Shown: positions 26,220 to 35,539, counted from the first letter of the stretch. The stretch: DNA of 64,000 bases from Pseudocoprococcus catus (GCF_019734885.1 NZ_JAAXCM010000005.1:1-64000), one strand, 5' to 3'. Program-made: numbers and translations. The notes: generated by a model from the sequence alone, not told the origin.

Positions 26220-27401
26220 TTATCCAAAATACTCTTGCATCAAACTATCAAATAGCAGCTGTGCTTTATCCAAAGCTGCCTGTACGGCAACTTTTGATTT
26301 GTCGACTTGATTGACAAAATCAGCAAACCGATTTTGAATATCCATTGGTGGAATTGGCACGACCAAATTAAGAATATCCCTATTTGAAATATTCGCCTGT
26401 CTTACTCCTCTATTAATTCCTGTAAGCTTTTTCTTTACTCTTTGAAACTTAAGTAACTGAGATAAATAATATTTATTTATTCCTTCTTTTATTTCAAGTT
26501 TCGCATTTCTCTGATTCAAATAGTACTTCTCATAATCATTATTCAATATGCACACATTGCCATAGTCATCCTTCCCAACAGTTCCTGTTAATGACATAAC
26601 CAAATCCCCCGGATACATAATATATTTTTCAAGCTTCTTATCTTCTTTCCAATACACCATATTGACTGATTTAAAATATCCAGCATTAATATTGCCAATA
26701 CGAAGTACAGGAACTCCTTCATTTTCATCAAACTGATCACTTTTAAAAGCATATCCACCTAATACGTCAAGTTTCTCCGATAATGCGCATTCTTCCCACC
26801 CTTTTGTATTATTATCTGGATTTCCAAACATCTCCACAAATCGGGCTTTTATAAGGTCATCTAAGTCCAACAATTCTCTCCTTCTTAATTTCATTATCTG
26901 TTGCACTTTATCTAAAAGTCCAACAATCTCACTTTGCTTAGATATTGACGGAATATCTATCCTAATTTTCTTCAAGTCTTTCACTGCAAAACTTGCTTGG
27001 TTAACAGATTTTTTTGTAATATTCCTTATCTGACTTTTAAACTGCTGCCCATAAAAACAATATCTTGCATAAGCAGGATTAACAATATCTCTTCTAGCCC
27101 TGAGTCTTAATAAATTCATTCCATGAATAATAATTTCATTTGGCTCTTTAATGTATAAAACCGTTCTTCCCAAATACTGAACGCTATTAATATGCGACAT
27201 CAGTAAATCACCATCTTCTAAAACATAAGATTCATATTTAGAAATATCCTTTATCCCTGCATATCCCATTCTATCTCTATTAAATTTGTCATTTGCAATT
27301 GTTTCTATCCTTGTAATAGGGAAACCATCCTCCCTGTTTCCCTGTTTAATATTAACACCATTCTGTATTAGAAAGAAGCACTCATCTACTGTTCTTACCA
27401 T
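26220..27401 (-). CDS. hsdS: type I restriction specificity subunit HsdS (393 aa)
   Basis: Two target-recognition domains with the standard borders: DIPSISKQSEIVGLLDKVQQ closes the first (about 155), and PIPPMDIQNRFADFVNQVDK closes the second, followed by LDKAQLLFDSLMQEYFG. It starts at ATG 27401 with a weak GGGATGGTG site, 48 bases after hsdM. With HsdM it sets the DNA target of the complex. A remnant of another hsdS lies downstream. Confidence 0.9.
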   Translation of the reverse strand: MVRTVDECFFLIQNGVNIKQGNREDGFPITRIETIANDKFNRDRMGYAGIKDISKYESYVLEDGDLLMSHINSVQYLGRTVLYIKEPNEIIIHGMNLLRLRARRDIVNPAYARYCFYGQQFKSQIRNITKKSVNQASFAVKDLKKIRIDIPSISKQSEIVGLLDKVQQIMKLRRRELLDLDDLIKARFVEMFGNPDNNTKGWEECALSEKLDVLGGYAFKSDQFDENEGVPVLRIGNINAGYFKSVNMVYWKEDKKLEKYIMYPGDLVMSLTGTVGKDDYGNVCILNNDYEKYYLNQRNAKLEIKEGINKYYLSQLLKFQRVKKKLTGINRGVRQANISNRDILNLVVPIPPMDIQNRFADFVNQVDKSKVAVQAALDKAQLLFDSLMQEYFG

Positions 27402-27449
27402 CTACACCATCCCCACAAACACGAATTTCTCTCTTTTCCACCCACGCAA

Positions 27450-28955
27450 CTACTGCTCATTCAACATTTTCTCCAGTTCATCCATTGCTGCACCAATTTC
27501 TTTCTCCAGCTGTCTCAAATCGGCTATAATTTCCGATGTTGGCGGATATTCCACCGGTACATATTCAACCTGTTTATATTTATTAATGCTCAAATCATAA
27601 TCATTATCTGCAATTTCCTGCTTCGTTACAAAGAAAGACTGCTCCGTGCGCTGACGTTCTTCTTCGCCTTCAAGATGATGAAATCTGGCTACAATATCCG
27701 GAATATCATTTTCTGCCACAGGTGTTCTTTTATCATCCAGGCTCTTGCCATCTGCTTTCATATCATAGAACCAGACTTTTTCTGTGCCACCGTGTCCGGT
27801 CTTTGTAAATATCAGAATCGCTGTTGAAACACCTGCGTAAGGCTTAAATACACCAGACGGCATCGAGATGACTGCTTCCAAACGGTTATTTTCGACGATT
27901 TCTTCACGAATGGCTTTATGGGCTTTGGATGAGCCAAAAAGAACACCATCCGGAACGATACAGGCACAACGGCCGCCCACCTTCAACATACGCAGGAAAA
28001 GCGCCAGAAACAGTAATTCTGTTTTCTTTGTCTTGCATACTTTCAGCAAATCAGCCGATACAATGTCATAGTCCAGACTGCCTTTGAAAGGTGGATTTGC
28101 AAGAATCAGACTGTATTTCTCCTTATCTGGATTCTGGTCAGACAAACTGTCTCTATACTCAATAAAAGGATTTTCCACACCATGGGTCATCATATTCATA
28201 GCACCAATACGGAGCATTGTGCGATCCATGTCATAGCCATGAAACATATGATTCATATAATGTTCTTTATTCTGGCGATTAAAAAATACTTCCTGTTTGC
28301 AATTATCTTTTAAATATTCACTGGCTGCTACCAGGAAACCGGATGTTCCACAGGCCGGGTCACAGATAATATCGTCCGCCTTTGGTTCCATCATATCTAC
28401 CATCATTTTGATAATATGGCGAGGTGTACGGAACTGTCCATTAACACCTGCCGTCGCTAACTTTGAAAGCAGATATTCATAAACATCACCACGAGTATCT
28501 GCTTCCTTCAGCTGTGACATCTGTTCATAGATAGCATCCATAGCCGTCACAATCTTATCCAGCATCAACGGTGTAGGAATTTTAAAAATAGCATCGCTCA
28601 TGTATTTTGAATAGGCACTTTCTTTATTCCCATGCAAATTCTTGATAAATGGAAATACCCACTCCTGCATCGTACTATACATCTTTGCTGCTGGAAAATC
28701 ATGAAAGACACTCCACTTCAGCTGGCTGCCATCAATCGTACGCTCACCAATCTGAACTTCTTTGGCAAAAACACTCTGATAAGGCAGCCCCAACATTGCT
28801 GCCTCTTTTGCATGCAAATTATCTGCATCATCCAAATCGCGAATAAACATTAAATACGTCATCTGCTCAATGACATCCAGAGGATTTGTCAAGCCACCTG
28901 TCCAGAATATTTCCCACAAACTGTCAATCTTACTTTTTAATTCTCCTGTAACCAT
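27450..28955 (-). CDS. hsdM: type I restriction methylase HsdM (501 aa)
   Basis: N-terminal HsdM_N helices (KSKIDSLWEIFWTGGLTNPL), SAM motif I DPACGTSGFLVAAS and the catalytic ILANPPFKGSLD (NPPF). It adds a methyl group to N6-adenine when complexed with HsdS. I start at ATG 28955: GGGAGA lies 9 bases upstream and the codon nearly abuts the Fic stop (28957-28959), pointing to coupled translation. The in-frame stretch up to 29006 lies inside the fic gene. Confidence 0.92.
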   Translation of the reverse strand: MVTGELKSKIDSLWEIFWTGGLTNPLDVIEQMTYLMFIRDLDDADNLHAKEAAMLGLPYQSVFAKEVQIGERTIDGSQLKWSVFHDFPAAKMYSTMQEWVFPFIKNLHGNKESAYSKYMSDAIFKIPTPLMLDKIVTAMDAIYEQMSQLKEADTRGDVYEYLLSKLATAGVNGQFRTPRHIIKMMVDMMEPKADDIICDPACGTSGFLVAASEYLKDNCKQEVFFNRQNKEHYMNHMFHGYDMDRTMLRIGAMNMMTHGVENPFIEYRDSLSDQNPDKEKYSLILANPPFKGSLDYDIVSADLLKVCKTKKTELLFLALFLRMLKVGGRCACIVPDGVLFGSSKAHKAIREEIVENNRLEAVISMPSGVFKPYAGVSTAILIFTKTGHGGTEKVWFYDMKADGKSLDDKRTPVAENDIPDIVARFHHLEGEEERQRTEQSFFVTKQEIADNDYDLSINKYKQVEYVPVEYPPTSEIIADLRQLEKEIGAAMDELEKMLNEQ

Positions 28956-28956
28956 A

Positions 28957-30015
28957 TTATTCATTCTCCCTGTTCCAAACGTAGGCCGTATATCTGCCTC
29001 CGCCAATTTTAATTATTTCATTATTCTTCAGTAAATCCTTTAATGTCCGCTGCACGGTTACCTGACTGATATCCGGACATTTTGCCATAATTTCTGTCTT
29101 TGTCAATTTTCCCAAAGAACTCTTAATGATTTCCCGAATTCTATCCGGTTTAGAAAGGTTACGATTTGTCAGCAATTCCACTCTGGATGAAAATTCTCTG
29201 TACGCTCCCACAATCATCCCCAGCATATATCGCACAAACGGCGCATAATCATTCATTTCATCGTGCCAATCATAGGAACTCTCCTGCAAAACTTCATAAT
29301 AAGTCTCTTTACTGTCCGCAATCATTTTCTCAATACTGATATATTTTCCAACAAGATAGCCTGCGCGATACAATGTCAACAAGGTCATTAAACGACTCAT
29401 CCTGCCATTGCCATCATTAAAAGGATGTATACACAAAAAATCCAGAATAAAAATCGGAATCAATAGCAGCGGATCCATTTCCCGTGTATTCACTGCATCA
29501 TTAAATGCATTACACAAAGCTGTTACCGCCTCTGATGTTTCCCAAGCTGGAATTGGTTTAAAACGAATTCTGCTTGTACCATCCGGCAATGTTTCTGCAA
29601 TGACGTTATCTGAATTTTTGAAATTTCCGCCAATACCGCTGCCACTAAATTTATAAAGATCTCTATGCAGCTGCAGAATCATTCCCGGGCGCACCGGAAT
29701 GTAATCATAACTTTCATGAATAGTATTTAAAACATCTCTATAACCTGCAATTTCACGTTCACTCCGATTTTTCAGCGTTGTTTTGTCCTTGACGATTTTC
29801 TTCAACCTGTCTTCCGTAGTGGTAATTCCTTCAATTCGATTAGATGCCTCCGTACTCTGAATTTTGGCAATCTCAAGTAATTCAGATAGTGCATCCTGAT
29901 TTGCTTCTATAAACAGTTTTTGCTGTCCTTTATACTCATGAATCTGTGCAATCAAATCCACTATGTCAGGTGTAAGAAGGTTTTCATATTCTCTTCTAAA
30001 CTCAAAATTCCTCAT
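28957..30015 (-). CDS. Fic-domain protein with an auto-inhibitory motif, first gene of the hsd operon (352 aa)
   Basis: The Fic active site HPFNDGNGRMSR lies near residue 197, which would transfer AMP or another nucleotide moiety to a protein target. A class-II-type inhibitory motif S-x-x-x-E-G (SNRIEG, 58-63) precedes it. The last about 70 residues are a winged helix (LTKTEIMAKCPDISQVTVQR), so it may also bind its own promoter. It is coupled to hsdM. Fic genes beside type I systems are known, but the partnership is not understood. Confidence 0.88.
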   Translation of the reverse strand: MRNFEFRREYENLLTPDIVDLIAQIHEYKGQQKLFIEANQDALSELLEIAKIQSTEASNRIEGITTTEDRLKKIVKDKTTLKNRSEREIAGYRDVLNTIHESYDYIPVRPGMILQLHRDLYKFSGSGIGGNFKNSDNVIAETLPDGTSRIRFKPIPAWETSEAVTALCNAFNDAVNTREMDPLLLIPIFILDFLCIHPFNDGNGRMSRLMTLLTLYRAGYLVGKYISIEKMIADSKETYYEVLQESSYDWHDEMNDYAPFVRYMLGMIVGAYREFSSRVELLTNRNLSKPDRIREIIKSSLGKLTKTEIMAKCPDISQVTVQRTLKDLLKNNEIIKIGGGRYTAYVWNRENE

Positions 30016-30102
30016 CCAAATTCCTCATTCTGATTTTAATATTACTATTTTAACCTATTTTGATGTAATTAAATTATAACATTTAATGTGTCAAAAATCC
30101 AT

Positions 30103-30139
30103 TCAATTTAATCATTTTGCTTGCAAATGATCAAATTGA
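30103..30139. promoter_or_regulatory. inverted repeat upstream of the fic-hsd operon
   Basis: TCAATTTAATCATTT at 30103-30117 pairs with AAATGATCAAATTGA at 30125-30139 (14 of 15 positions, 7-base loop). A further partial copy ATTGATCAAATT lies at about 30147. It lies about 90-125 bases before the fic start, where a promoter would sit. The Fic protein ends with a winged helix, so it might bind here. Confidence 0.5.
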
Positions 30140-30199
30140 AATCATTATTGATCAAATTAAAATGCCAGTCTTTGATTCTCTATCTTTATAAAATAAAAA

Positions 30200-30233
30200 C
30201 CGGTCAACTGATTTTCCTAAACCAGCCAACCGG
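30200..30233 (-). terminator. terminator after the Fic/DOC fragment
   Basis: CCGGTCAACTG at 30200-30210 pairs with CAGCCAACCGG at 30223-30233 (10 of 11 pairs). On the minus strand the hairpin ends in TTTTTATTTT. It ends transcription from the fragment at 30263 and shields the fic-hsd promoter. Confidence 0.7.
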
Positions 30234-30262
30234 CATATTCTCCTTTTTCTTCTCTGCCTATC

Positions 30263-30523
30263 TTATTTCATACAATTCATTACAACCGTAATCATCATTT
30301 CCATCTCATTCGGTCTGGACTCAGCAACCATAATCGTCAGCGCTACCAGTGTATGGTCATCAATTGTCTTCTGACCATTTGAAAACAGTGCATCATTCTT
30401 ATCAAGAAAATACAAGAACATCGCTGCTGCAATTCTCTTATTGCCATCGAAAAAGCTATGATTCTTCGTCACAAAATACAGCAAATGCGCCGCTTTCTCT
30501 TCCAATGTCGGATAAACTTCCAT
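30263..30523 (-). pseudogene. C-terminal fragment of a Fic/DOC-type protein (86 aa)
   Basis: The Fic core is intact (KNHSFFDGNKRIAAAMF), but the protein begins just 30 residues before it. Upstream the frame continues as GSIGNIYQSFAG until a stop at about 30562, resembling the middle of RhuM-Fic fusion proteins. Such fusions are about 330 aa, so this is a 5'-truncated relic. Confidence 0.7.
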
Positions 30524-30665
30524 GCCCGCAAAAGACTGATAAATGTTTCCAATACTGCCTTTAAATCAGTATAACATATCAGCTGAGATTCTATCATTTT
30601 TGCAACATTCTATTCTTTCTCCAGCCAATCTTCCAAAGAAAATATTTATTTCTACAATGGAAAAT

Positions 30666-30686
30666 GCAGCGTCCTAAATACGCTGC
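30666..30686 (-). terminator. short hairpin after the interrupted regulator
   Basis: GCAGCG at 30666-30671 pairs with CGCTGC at 30681-30686. On the minus strand it is followed by ATTTTCC. It probably ends the transcript of the gene stopping at 30741. Confidence 0.5.
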
Positions 30687-30740
30687 ACCTTCATTGCCTT
30701 ATTATTTCATTCACCTATATTATACGCTGTATTTGACTTT

Positions 30741-31813
30741 TTAATCCCAAGCATCATCGTCTTTTTCGAATTTCACTGTCAGATAATAAACCTCATCATT
30801 ACAGCTGTCAACCTTTTCATTTTCAATATCTGAGAATGGTGTCACACTCAACGCGTTTTTTGCATAATACAAAGCCAATATGCCGATTTCTTTTCCGGGC
30901 TGAATCGTTATTTTCCCTTCATCAATGCTTTTTGCTGACCGTCCGTAATAATTTCTACCCTGTACATCCTCCAAAATATTAAATTCCGTAGAAAATTTTG
31001 TTCCTTCACCGGCAGCAATCAGTTTAACTTTAAAATTCTGGTAACTGTTCAGAGCCAACCTCCAAAATGCTACGCATTTCGTCGGTGTGGCGTATCCGCC
31101 AAATAAAATTTCAAAAACAGTTTTAAAAATGCAAGCATTTTATACCTGTTTTTGAAATTTTGCCTGGCTCTGAACAGTTACAAATTCTGAAAATCCGGTA
31201 TAACCGCAATCATTCCGTTTCTTAACGAAATCTGCTCAAGCTCGGACCAGCTTATTGTTCCCAGCGAGCTTTCGGATTCCAACACACCTTTTTTGTAAAC
31301 AGCCAATTCAAATGATATACCTTTAATTTCCTTATCCACAGCATAATCATATAAAAAAGCGCCATCCGCATCTGAAAGCATACCGGCAATATTCATCTCT
31401 GTACTATCCTGTGCCAGCGGTTCTATGTAATTCACTCTCGGCTGATTTTTAAACGTCAACAGATAAATCAGAATCCCCGCCATCACGCTTCCGAAAACTG
31501 CCAGCAACACAATGATTTTTTTCAATTTGTGCTTGCGGTGTTCTCCATCCTCCGTCACCTGGATCAGATTTTCCTCGGATTTCTGAACCACCTCAGCAGG
31601 TTCAATATCTTCCCCGGCAATAAATTCATTGAGAGATATTCCGAGGATTTCACACAACGCCATATAAACAGAAACATCCGGCAGACAGATGCCCCGCTCC
31701 CACTTGGAAACGGACTTGTCACTCATTCCCAGTTTCTCTGCCACCTGTGCCTGCGTCATTCCAAGGGCTTTTCTCTTTCCGGCAATATATTTTCCAATCT
31801 TAACTGTATCCAT
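30741..31813 (-). pseudogene. XRE-HTH/transmembrane/extracytoplasmic-domain protein split by a MITE
   Basis: The 5' part (31813-31182) encodes an Xre helix-turn-helix (KIGKYIAGKRKALGMTQAQV), a linker, one membrane helix (KKIIVLLAVFGSVMAGILIY at about 100-120) and the start of an outside domain. The 3' part (to 30741) encodes the rest. MITE copy 2 (31041-31181) sits between them with an 8-bp duplication. Removing the MITE and one duplicate rejoins ...PDFQN to FKVKLIAAG... exactly in frame. In the current sequence the first part ends with Leu-stop inside the MITE. ATG 31813 follows AAAAGGAGGATTGCC. Confidence 0.9.
31041..31181. mobile_element. MITE copy 2 (141 bp) inside a regulator gene
   Basis: Ends GTAACTGTTCAGAGCCAACC and, from the other side, GTAACTGTTCAGAGCCAGGC are nearly perfect terminal inverted repeats (about 17 bp). 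Flanks carry the target duplication AAATTCTG (31033-31040 and 31182-31189). An internal inverted repeat around CAAAATTTCAAAAACAG gives a second stem. No coding capacity. Confidence 0.95.
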
Positions 31814-31954
31814 GGCAATCCTCCTTTTTACCTTTTCAGCATAACATGACCAGCTAAAAATCAACACCTCTCCGTGGTAGAATTGCCATGGATGCCCCAT
31901 AGTTACAATAAATTTGTCAATTCAAAATAAATATCTCTGTCACAAACGTGATTG

Positions 31955-32545
31955 TCAAATCAGCACAAACTTATCTGCTTTCCTCTTCGGTGCCTTTGGC
32001 GCCTCCTCCGCTGCATTGTATCCCAAAGCTATAATTCCCACCAGTTCACCATGTCCCGGTGCAAATTCATCTCTAAGATCCTTTGTCATATGAGCCTGGT
32101 TTGCTGCTGTCATCCAACAGCTGGACACACCATGGTCATAGGCACTGAGAACCAGATTCTCCATGGAAGCTGCAACACTCTGAACAACACCTTCATCCAG
32201 AAGGGCCCATGTATAATCCGGCTTGTCCCTGAAAGCCAGTACTACCGCAGGCGCCCCGCCAAGTGTACTGATGAACGAAAGTGTCGTCTTTACAACTTCC
32301 GGGTGAGCCAAAAAACGTTCTTCCAGATGCGGTTTATCCCTGTCAGAAACAACGCTCATCATTTCTTTCAATCTTGTCATCTTCTCAGGTGTACGGATAA
32401 CCACATAATACCATGGCTGGAGATTCACTCCCGATGGTGCCCACAGGGCCGCATCTACAATTTTTTTCAAAATTTTGTCATCCACCGGTGTATCCTTGAA
32501 TTGTCTCACCGACCTGCGTCCGTAGACAACATCTTTAAACTCCAT
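31955..32545 (-). CDS. nitroreductase-family flavoprotein (196 aa)
   Basis: A typical NfsB-like fold: YGRRSVRQFKDTPVDDKILK (FMN-binding Arg-Arg-Ser) at the start, ALWAPSGVNLQPWYYVVIR and a C-terminal GIIALGYNAAEEAP. FMN-dependent reduction of an unknown acceptor. AGGAGG lies 8 bases before ATG 32545; the ATG two codons upstream is too close to it. Confidence 0.9.
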   Translation of the reverse strand: MEFKDVVYGRRSVRQFKDTPVDDKILKKIVDAALWAPSGVNLQPWYYVVIRTPEKMTRLKEMMSVVSDRDKPHLEERFLAHPEVVKTTLSFISTLGGAPAVVLAFRDKPDYTWALLDEGVVQSVAASMENLVLSAYDHGVSSCWMTAANQAHMTKDLRDEFAPGHGELVGIIALGYNAAEEAPKAPKRKADKFVLI

Positions 32546-32582
32546 AAACATTACCTCCTGTAATCTCTATTCTTTATATTTT

Positions 32583-32604
32583 ACCGGCGGAATCAATCGC
32601 CGGT
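32583..32604 (-). terminator. hairpin between YitT gene and nitroreductase gene
   Basis: ACCGGCG at 32583-32589 pairs with CGCCGGT at 32598-32604. No strong T run follows on the minus strand, so it may be a partial terminator for the YitT-family gene. Confidence 0.45.
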
Positions 32605-32632
32605 CCCCCTTAAACTTAAAACCCGACAATAT

Positions 32633-33505
32633 CTATTCCCACACCTTCGGCTGATACTGCATATGCGATACATTATAAACCGTAATAAAGGCCTTCGGAT
32701 CCTCATGATTGATATACGCCATCAGTTTCTGATATTCGCTCTTATCAACAATCGTGATAATCTCATTGTGTTTCTCTTTATTATAAGCGCCAATGGCCTC
32801 ATAAATCGTTGCGCCGCTGTGCAGCTCATGAATAATAAACTTTCTCAGAGCCTCTTCCTTCTCTGTAATAATGCAGACTCTGCGCTTGATATTGTGGTCG
32901 AAAATAAAATGATCCAGCACAATGCCGTTGAAATAAGTGCCGAGAATACTCAGAACCACGGTCTTCTTGTCATAGACCAGTGCAGCAGACAATGCCACAC
33001 ACATGCCGGAGAGGGACATGGCTTTTCCCAGTTCCATATGTAAATATTTATTCATGATCTTCGCCACAATATCCAGGCCGCCGGAAGATGCATTGCGGTT
33101 AAACAAAATACTTAATCCCACGCTGACAACCAAAATATAGCAAATCACATCCAGTTCCTGACTTCCTGTCATGGAATCATAACCCGCAAATATTTTCTCA
33201 AAAATACCGATAAATACAGGCAGCATAATGCTTGTATAAACCGTTTTTATACCAAATTCCCTGCCGCAGGTAAAAAATCCGATCACCAGCAGCACCACAT
33301 TCAAAATCATGGTAATCGCCGATAACGGCAGCGGCACAAAATTGGAAAGCACAATTCCCAGACCCGAAATACTGCTGACAGATGTATGACTCGGGACAAG
33401 GAAGAAATACACAGCAGCAGCAATAATTGCCACTGCCGCTGTCAGTATCACCACTTCCTTTACACCTTCCAGATAGCTCAGTTGTTTGTTTTTCTTGTTA
33501 TTCAC
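32633..33505 (-). CDS. YitT-family membrane protein (290 aa)
   Basis: Five or six membrane segments in the first about 190 residues (for example VVILTAAVAIIAAAVYFFLV) are followed by a cytosolic DUF2179 domain (RVCIITEKEEALRKFIIHEL). The family is widespread in Firmicutes, with no secure function. Start GTG 33505 follows GAGGAAATTGAACT. Confidence 0.88.
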   Translation of the reverse strand: MNNKKNKQLSYLEGVKEVVILTAAVAIIAAAVYFFLVPSHTSVSSISGLGIVLSNFVPLPLSAITMILNVVLLVIGFFTCGREFGIKTVYTSIMLPVFIGIFEKIFAGYDSMTGSQELDVICYILVVSVGLSILFNRNASSGGLDIVAKIMNKYLHMELGKAMSLSGMCVALSAALVYDKKTVVLSILGTYFNGIVLDHFIFDHNIKRRVCIITEKEEALRKFIIHELHSGATIYEAIGAYNKEKHNEIITIVDKSEYQKLMAYINHEDPKAFITVYNVSHMQYQPKVWE

Positions 33506-33639
33506 AGTTCAATTTCCTCTATTCTAACTTTATTTTTTCGTATACCTGTCCCCACTATTTCGAACCCACATGTTTCTCCGATACTTCATTCTCCTTTTAT
33601 TTTCAAAATATACGTAATCTTTTTATATTGTAACACAAA

Positions 33640-33685
33640 AAATTGCTCTATACTATTCGTTTTACAGAATTGTATAGAGCAATTT
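33640..33685 (-). terminator. terminator after the reverse rubrerythrin gene
   Basis: A perfect 14-bp stem (AAATTGCTCTATAC at 33640-33653 with 33672-33685) with an 18-base loop. On the minus strand it is followed by TTTTTTG, giving an intrinsic terminator for the gene ending at 33713. Confidence 0.8.
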
Positions 33686-33712
33686 ATCAAGCGAACTCTA
33701 TTGCCTTAAATC

Positions 33713-34255
33713 TTAGCCAAAGTATCTCTTCAGCAGACCTTCGAATGCTTTTCCATGGCGGGCTTCGTCGCGGGCCATCTCATGAACTGTGTCGTGGATA
33801 GCATCCAGGTTCAGCGCTTTCGCACGTTTAGCTAAATCGAATTTACCTTCTGTTGCACCGTGTTCAGCATCTACTCTCATCTCAAGATTCTTCTTTGTGC
33901 TGTCTGTTACAACTTCACCCAGAAGTTCTGCAAACTTAGCTGCATGTTCAGCTTCTTCAAAAGCTGCCTTCTCCCAGTATAAACCGATTTCCGGATAACC
34001 TTCTCTGTGCGCTACACGCGCCATTGCCAGATACATACCAACTTCTGAGCATTCACCTTCGAAGTTTGCTCTTAAATCAGCCATGATATCTTCCGGTGCA
34101 CCCTGAGCAACACCTACAACATGTTCTGCCGCCCATGTCTTATCTGCGGACTGCTCTTTGAACTTGCTGGCCGGCTGCTTACATACCGGACAAAATTCCG
34201 GTGGATTCTCGCCTTCATAAACATAACCACATACTGTACAAACCCATTTCTTCAT
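33713..34255 (-). CDS. reverse rubrerythrin (180 aa)
   Basis: A rubredoxin domain comes first (CTVCGY...FCPVCK, iron-binding Cys at 6, 9, 22 and 25), then the rubrerythrin four-helix di-iron domain with [34 protein letters not shown] and [14 protein letters not shown] Glu/His ligands. This order is that of clostridial reverse rubrerythrin, an NADH-linked peroxide/oxygen reductase. A palindromic operator at 34314-34340 suggests peroxide-responsive control (PerR/Fur type). Confidence 0.93.
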   Translation of the reverse strand: MKKWVCTVCGYVYEGENPPEFCPVCKQPASKFKEQSADKTWAAEHVVGVAQGAPEDIMADLRANFEGECSEVGMYLAMARVAHREGYPEIGLYWEKAAFEEAEHAAKFAELLGEVVTDSTKKNLEMRVDAEHGATEGKFDLAKRAKALNLDAIHDTVHEMARDEARHGKAFEGLLKRYFG

Positions 34256-34313
34256 AATCGTAATCTCCTTTTCTAATCTGATTTTATTTATTGTTTTTGT
34301 TTTGTTTCTCGTT

Positions 34314-34340
34314 AATAACAGTAATAATTACTGTTATTAG
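34314..34340 (-). promoter_or_regulatory. 27-bp palindrome and -10 box before reverse rubrerythrin
   Basis: The repeat at 34314-34340 has half TAATAACAGTAAT and its mirror, nearly perfect except for the centre. On the minus strand a TATACT-like -10 box (about 34341-34346) lies just upstream of it. AT-rich palindromes of this style before peroxide-defence genes are usual for PerR/Fur-family repressors; I infer the factor, I do not see its gene. Confidence 0.65.
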
Positions 34341-34435
34341 TATAATACATCATACTCCTCACTTTGTCAATCATTTTTTTTCATTTTCTCAATTTTTTTG
34401 GTTTTATCTTACAAAGAGATCAATCGCTACCAACC

Positions 34436-35539
34436 TTATTTATTGCCCAAAATCTGTGTCAAGGCAGCTGTCAATTTTCGATTATCCTCATGACTTTTGA
34501 CAGCAATCCTGTAATACCCCTCTGAAAGATTTCTGTAATTGCTGCAGTCCCTGATCAATATTCCTTCCGAAATCAACCGCTCCTTTAAATCTGTATCCGC
34601 TTTCAGTAAAATATAATTGGCTGTACTCTTCCGGTACTGTATTTTCAGTGTATCCAATATATCATACAGATATTCTTTTTCTTTTTGGATGTACCGGACT
34701 GTTTCCTTTACAAAACAATCTTCCTTCAGTGCTGCTTTACCTGACGCACCGGCCAGCACTGATACATTCCAGGGCGGCCCTGCCTGATACATTTGCTCAA
34801 TCACTTCCGTGTCTGCCGTTATTCCGAATCCAAGCCGAACACCGGCCATGGCATACATCTTTGTAAAAGCCCTCAAGATAAATAGATTAGGATATTGATT
34901 CAATTTTCCAACCAATGTTAATTGTTCCTCCTGCCCTGTAAAATCCAGAAAACATTCATCCAGAAACAAGCGTATATTCTCTCTGCTGCATAACTGAAGT
35001 ATTTTTTCCAAAAGCAGCGAAGGTATCAAAACCCCTGTTGGATTATTGGGATTGCATAAAAAAATAACTCCCGGTTTTTCCTTCTCAATTTGCTCTAAAA
35101 TGTCCTCTTTTATACAGAAGTCCCGATGATTCAATGGATAAACTGCAATCTTATGGCTTGCTTCCTCCGTCTTCAGCTGATTAGCTATACCTTCCTTTTC
35201 GCTGATATGATCCACCCAAAGGCTGCAAAAGGCTGCCTCGTATTCCACAAAACAGGGAGCTGTCACCATGATTTTTGTCGGTCTTACAGCATAGACATAC
35301 CGATAAATCACATCCGCCGCCCCATTGCCGCAGATAATCTGACTATCTTCTATATGGTATTTTGTCCCAATCGCTTTTCGCAGACTTTCACTATACATTT
35401 CAGGATAGCACCCAATCTGTCCGATTGCCTCTGTCAATGCTTTTTTCACTGAATCCGGTGCCCCCAGAGGATTAATATTCGCCGAAAAATCCAGAATCTT
35501 TTCATATTGATAAATATCGCCGCCGTGTATATTTTCCAT
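34436..35539 (-). CDS. cobD: threonine-phosphate decarboxylase-like aminotransferase (367 aa)
   Basis: A class I/II PLP enzyme with the CobD hallmark near the start (IHGGDIYQYEKILDFSANIN then PLG). The PLP Lys is in AFTKMYAMAGVRLGFG, and NPNNPTG is present. CobD makes aminopropanol phosphate for cobalamin, but no other cob gene is in the window, and histidinol-phosphate aminotransferases are close relatives. ATG 35539 follows GGGAGAG; an upstream TTG in frame is less likely. Confidence 0.75.
   Translation of the reverse strand: MENIHGGDIYQYEKILDFSANINPLGAPDSVKKALTEAIGQIGCYPEMYSESLRKAIGTKYHIEDSQIICGNGAADVIYRYVYAVRPTKIMVTAPCFVEYEAAFCSLWVDHISEKEGIANQLKTEEASHKIAVYPLNHRDFCIKEDILEQIEKEKPGVIFLCNPNNPTGVLIPSLLLEKILQLCSRENIRLFLDECFLDFTGQEEQLTLVGKLNQYPNLFILRAFTKMYAMAGVRLGFGITADTEVIEQMYQAGPPWNVSVLAGASGKAALKEDCFVKETVRYIQKEKEYLYDILDTLKIQYRKSTANYILLKADTDLKERLISEGILIRDCSNYRNLSEGYYRIAVKSHEDNRKLTAALTQILGNK

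Noticed and set aside
24338-27401. An invertible hsdS cassette with inverted repeats
   Set aside because: The hsdS tail has the same orientation as the intact hsdS and the recombinase lacks its catalytic half, so present-day inversion is not supported.
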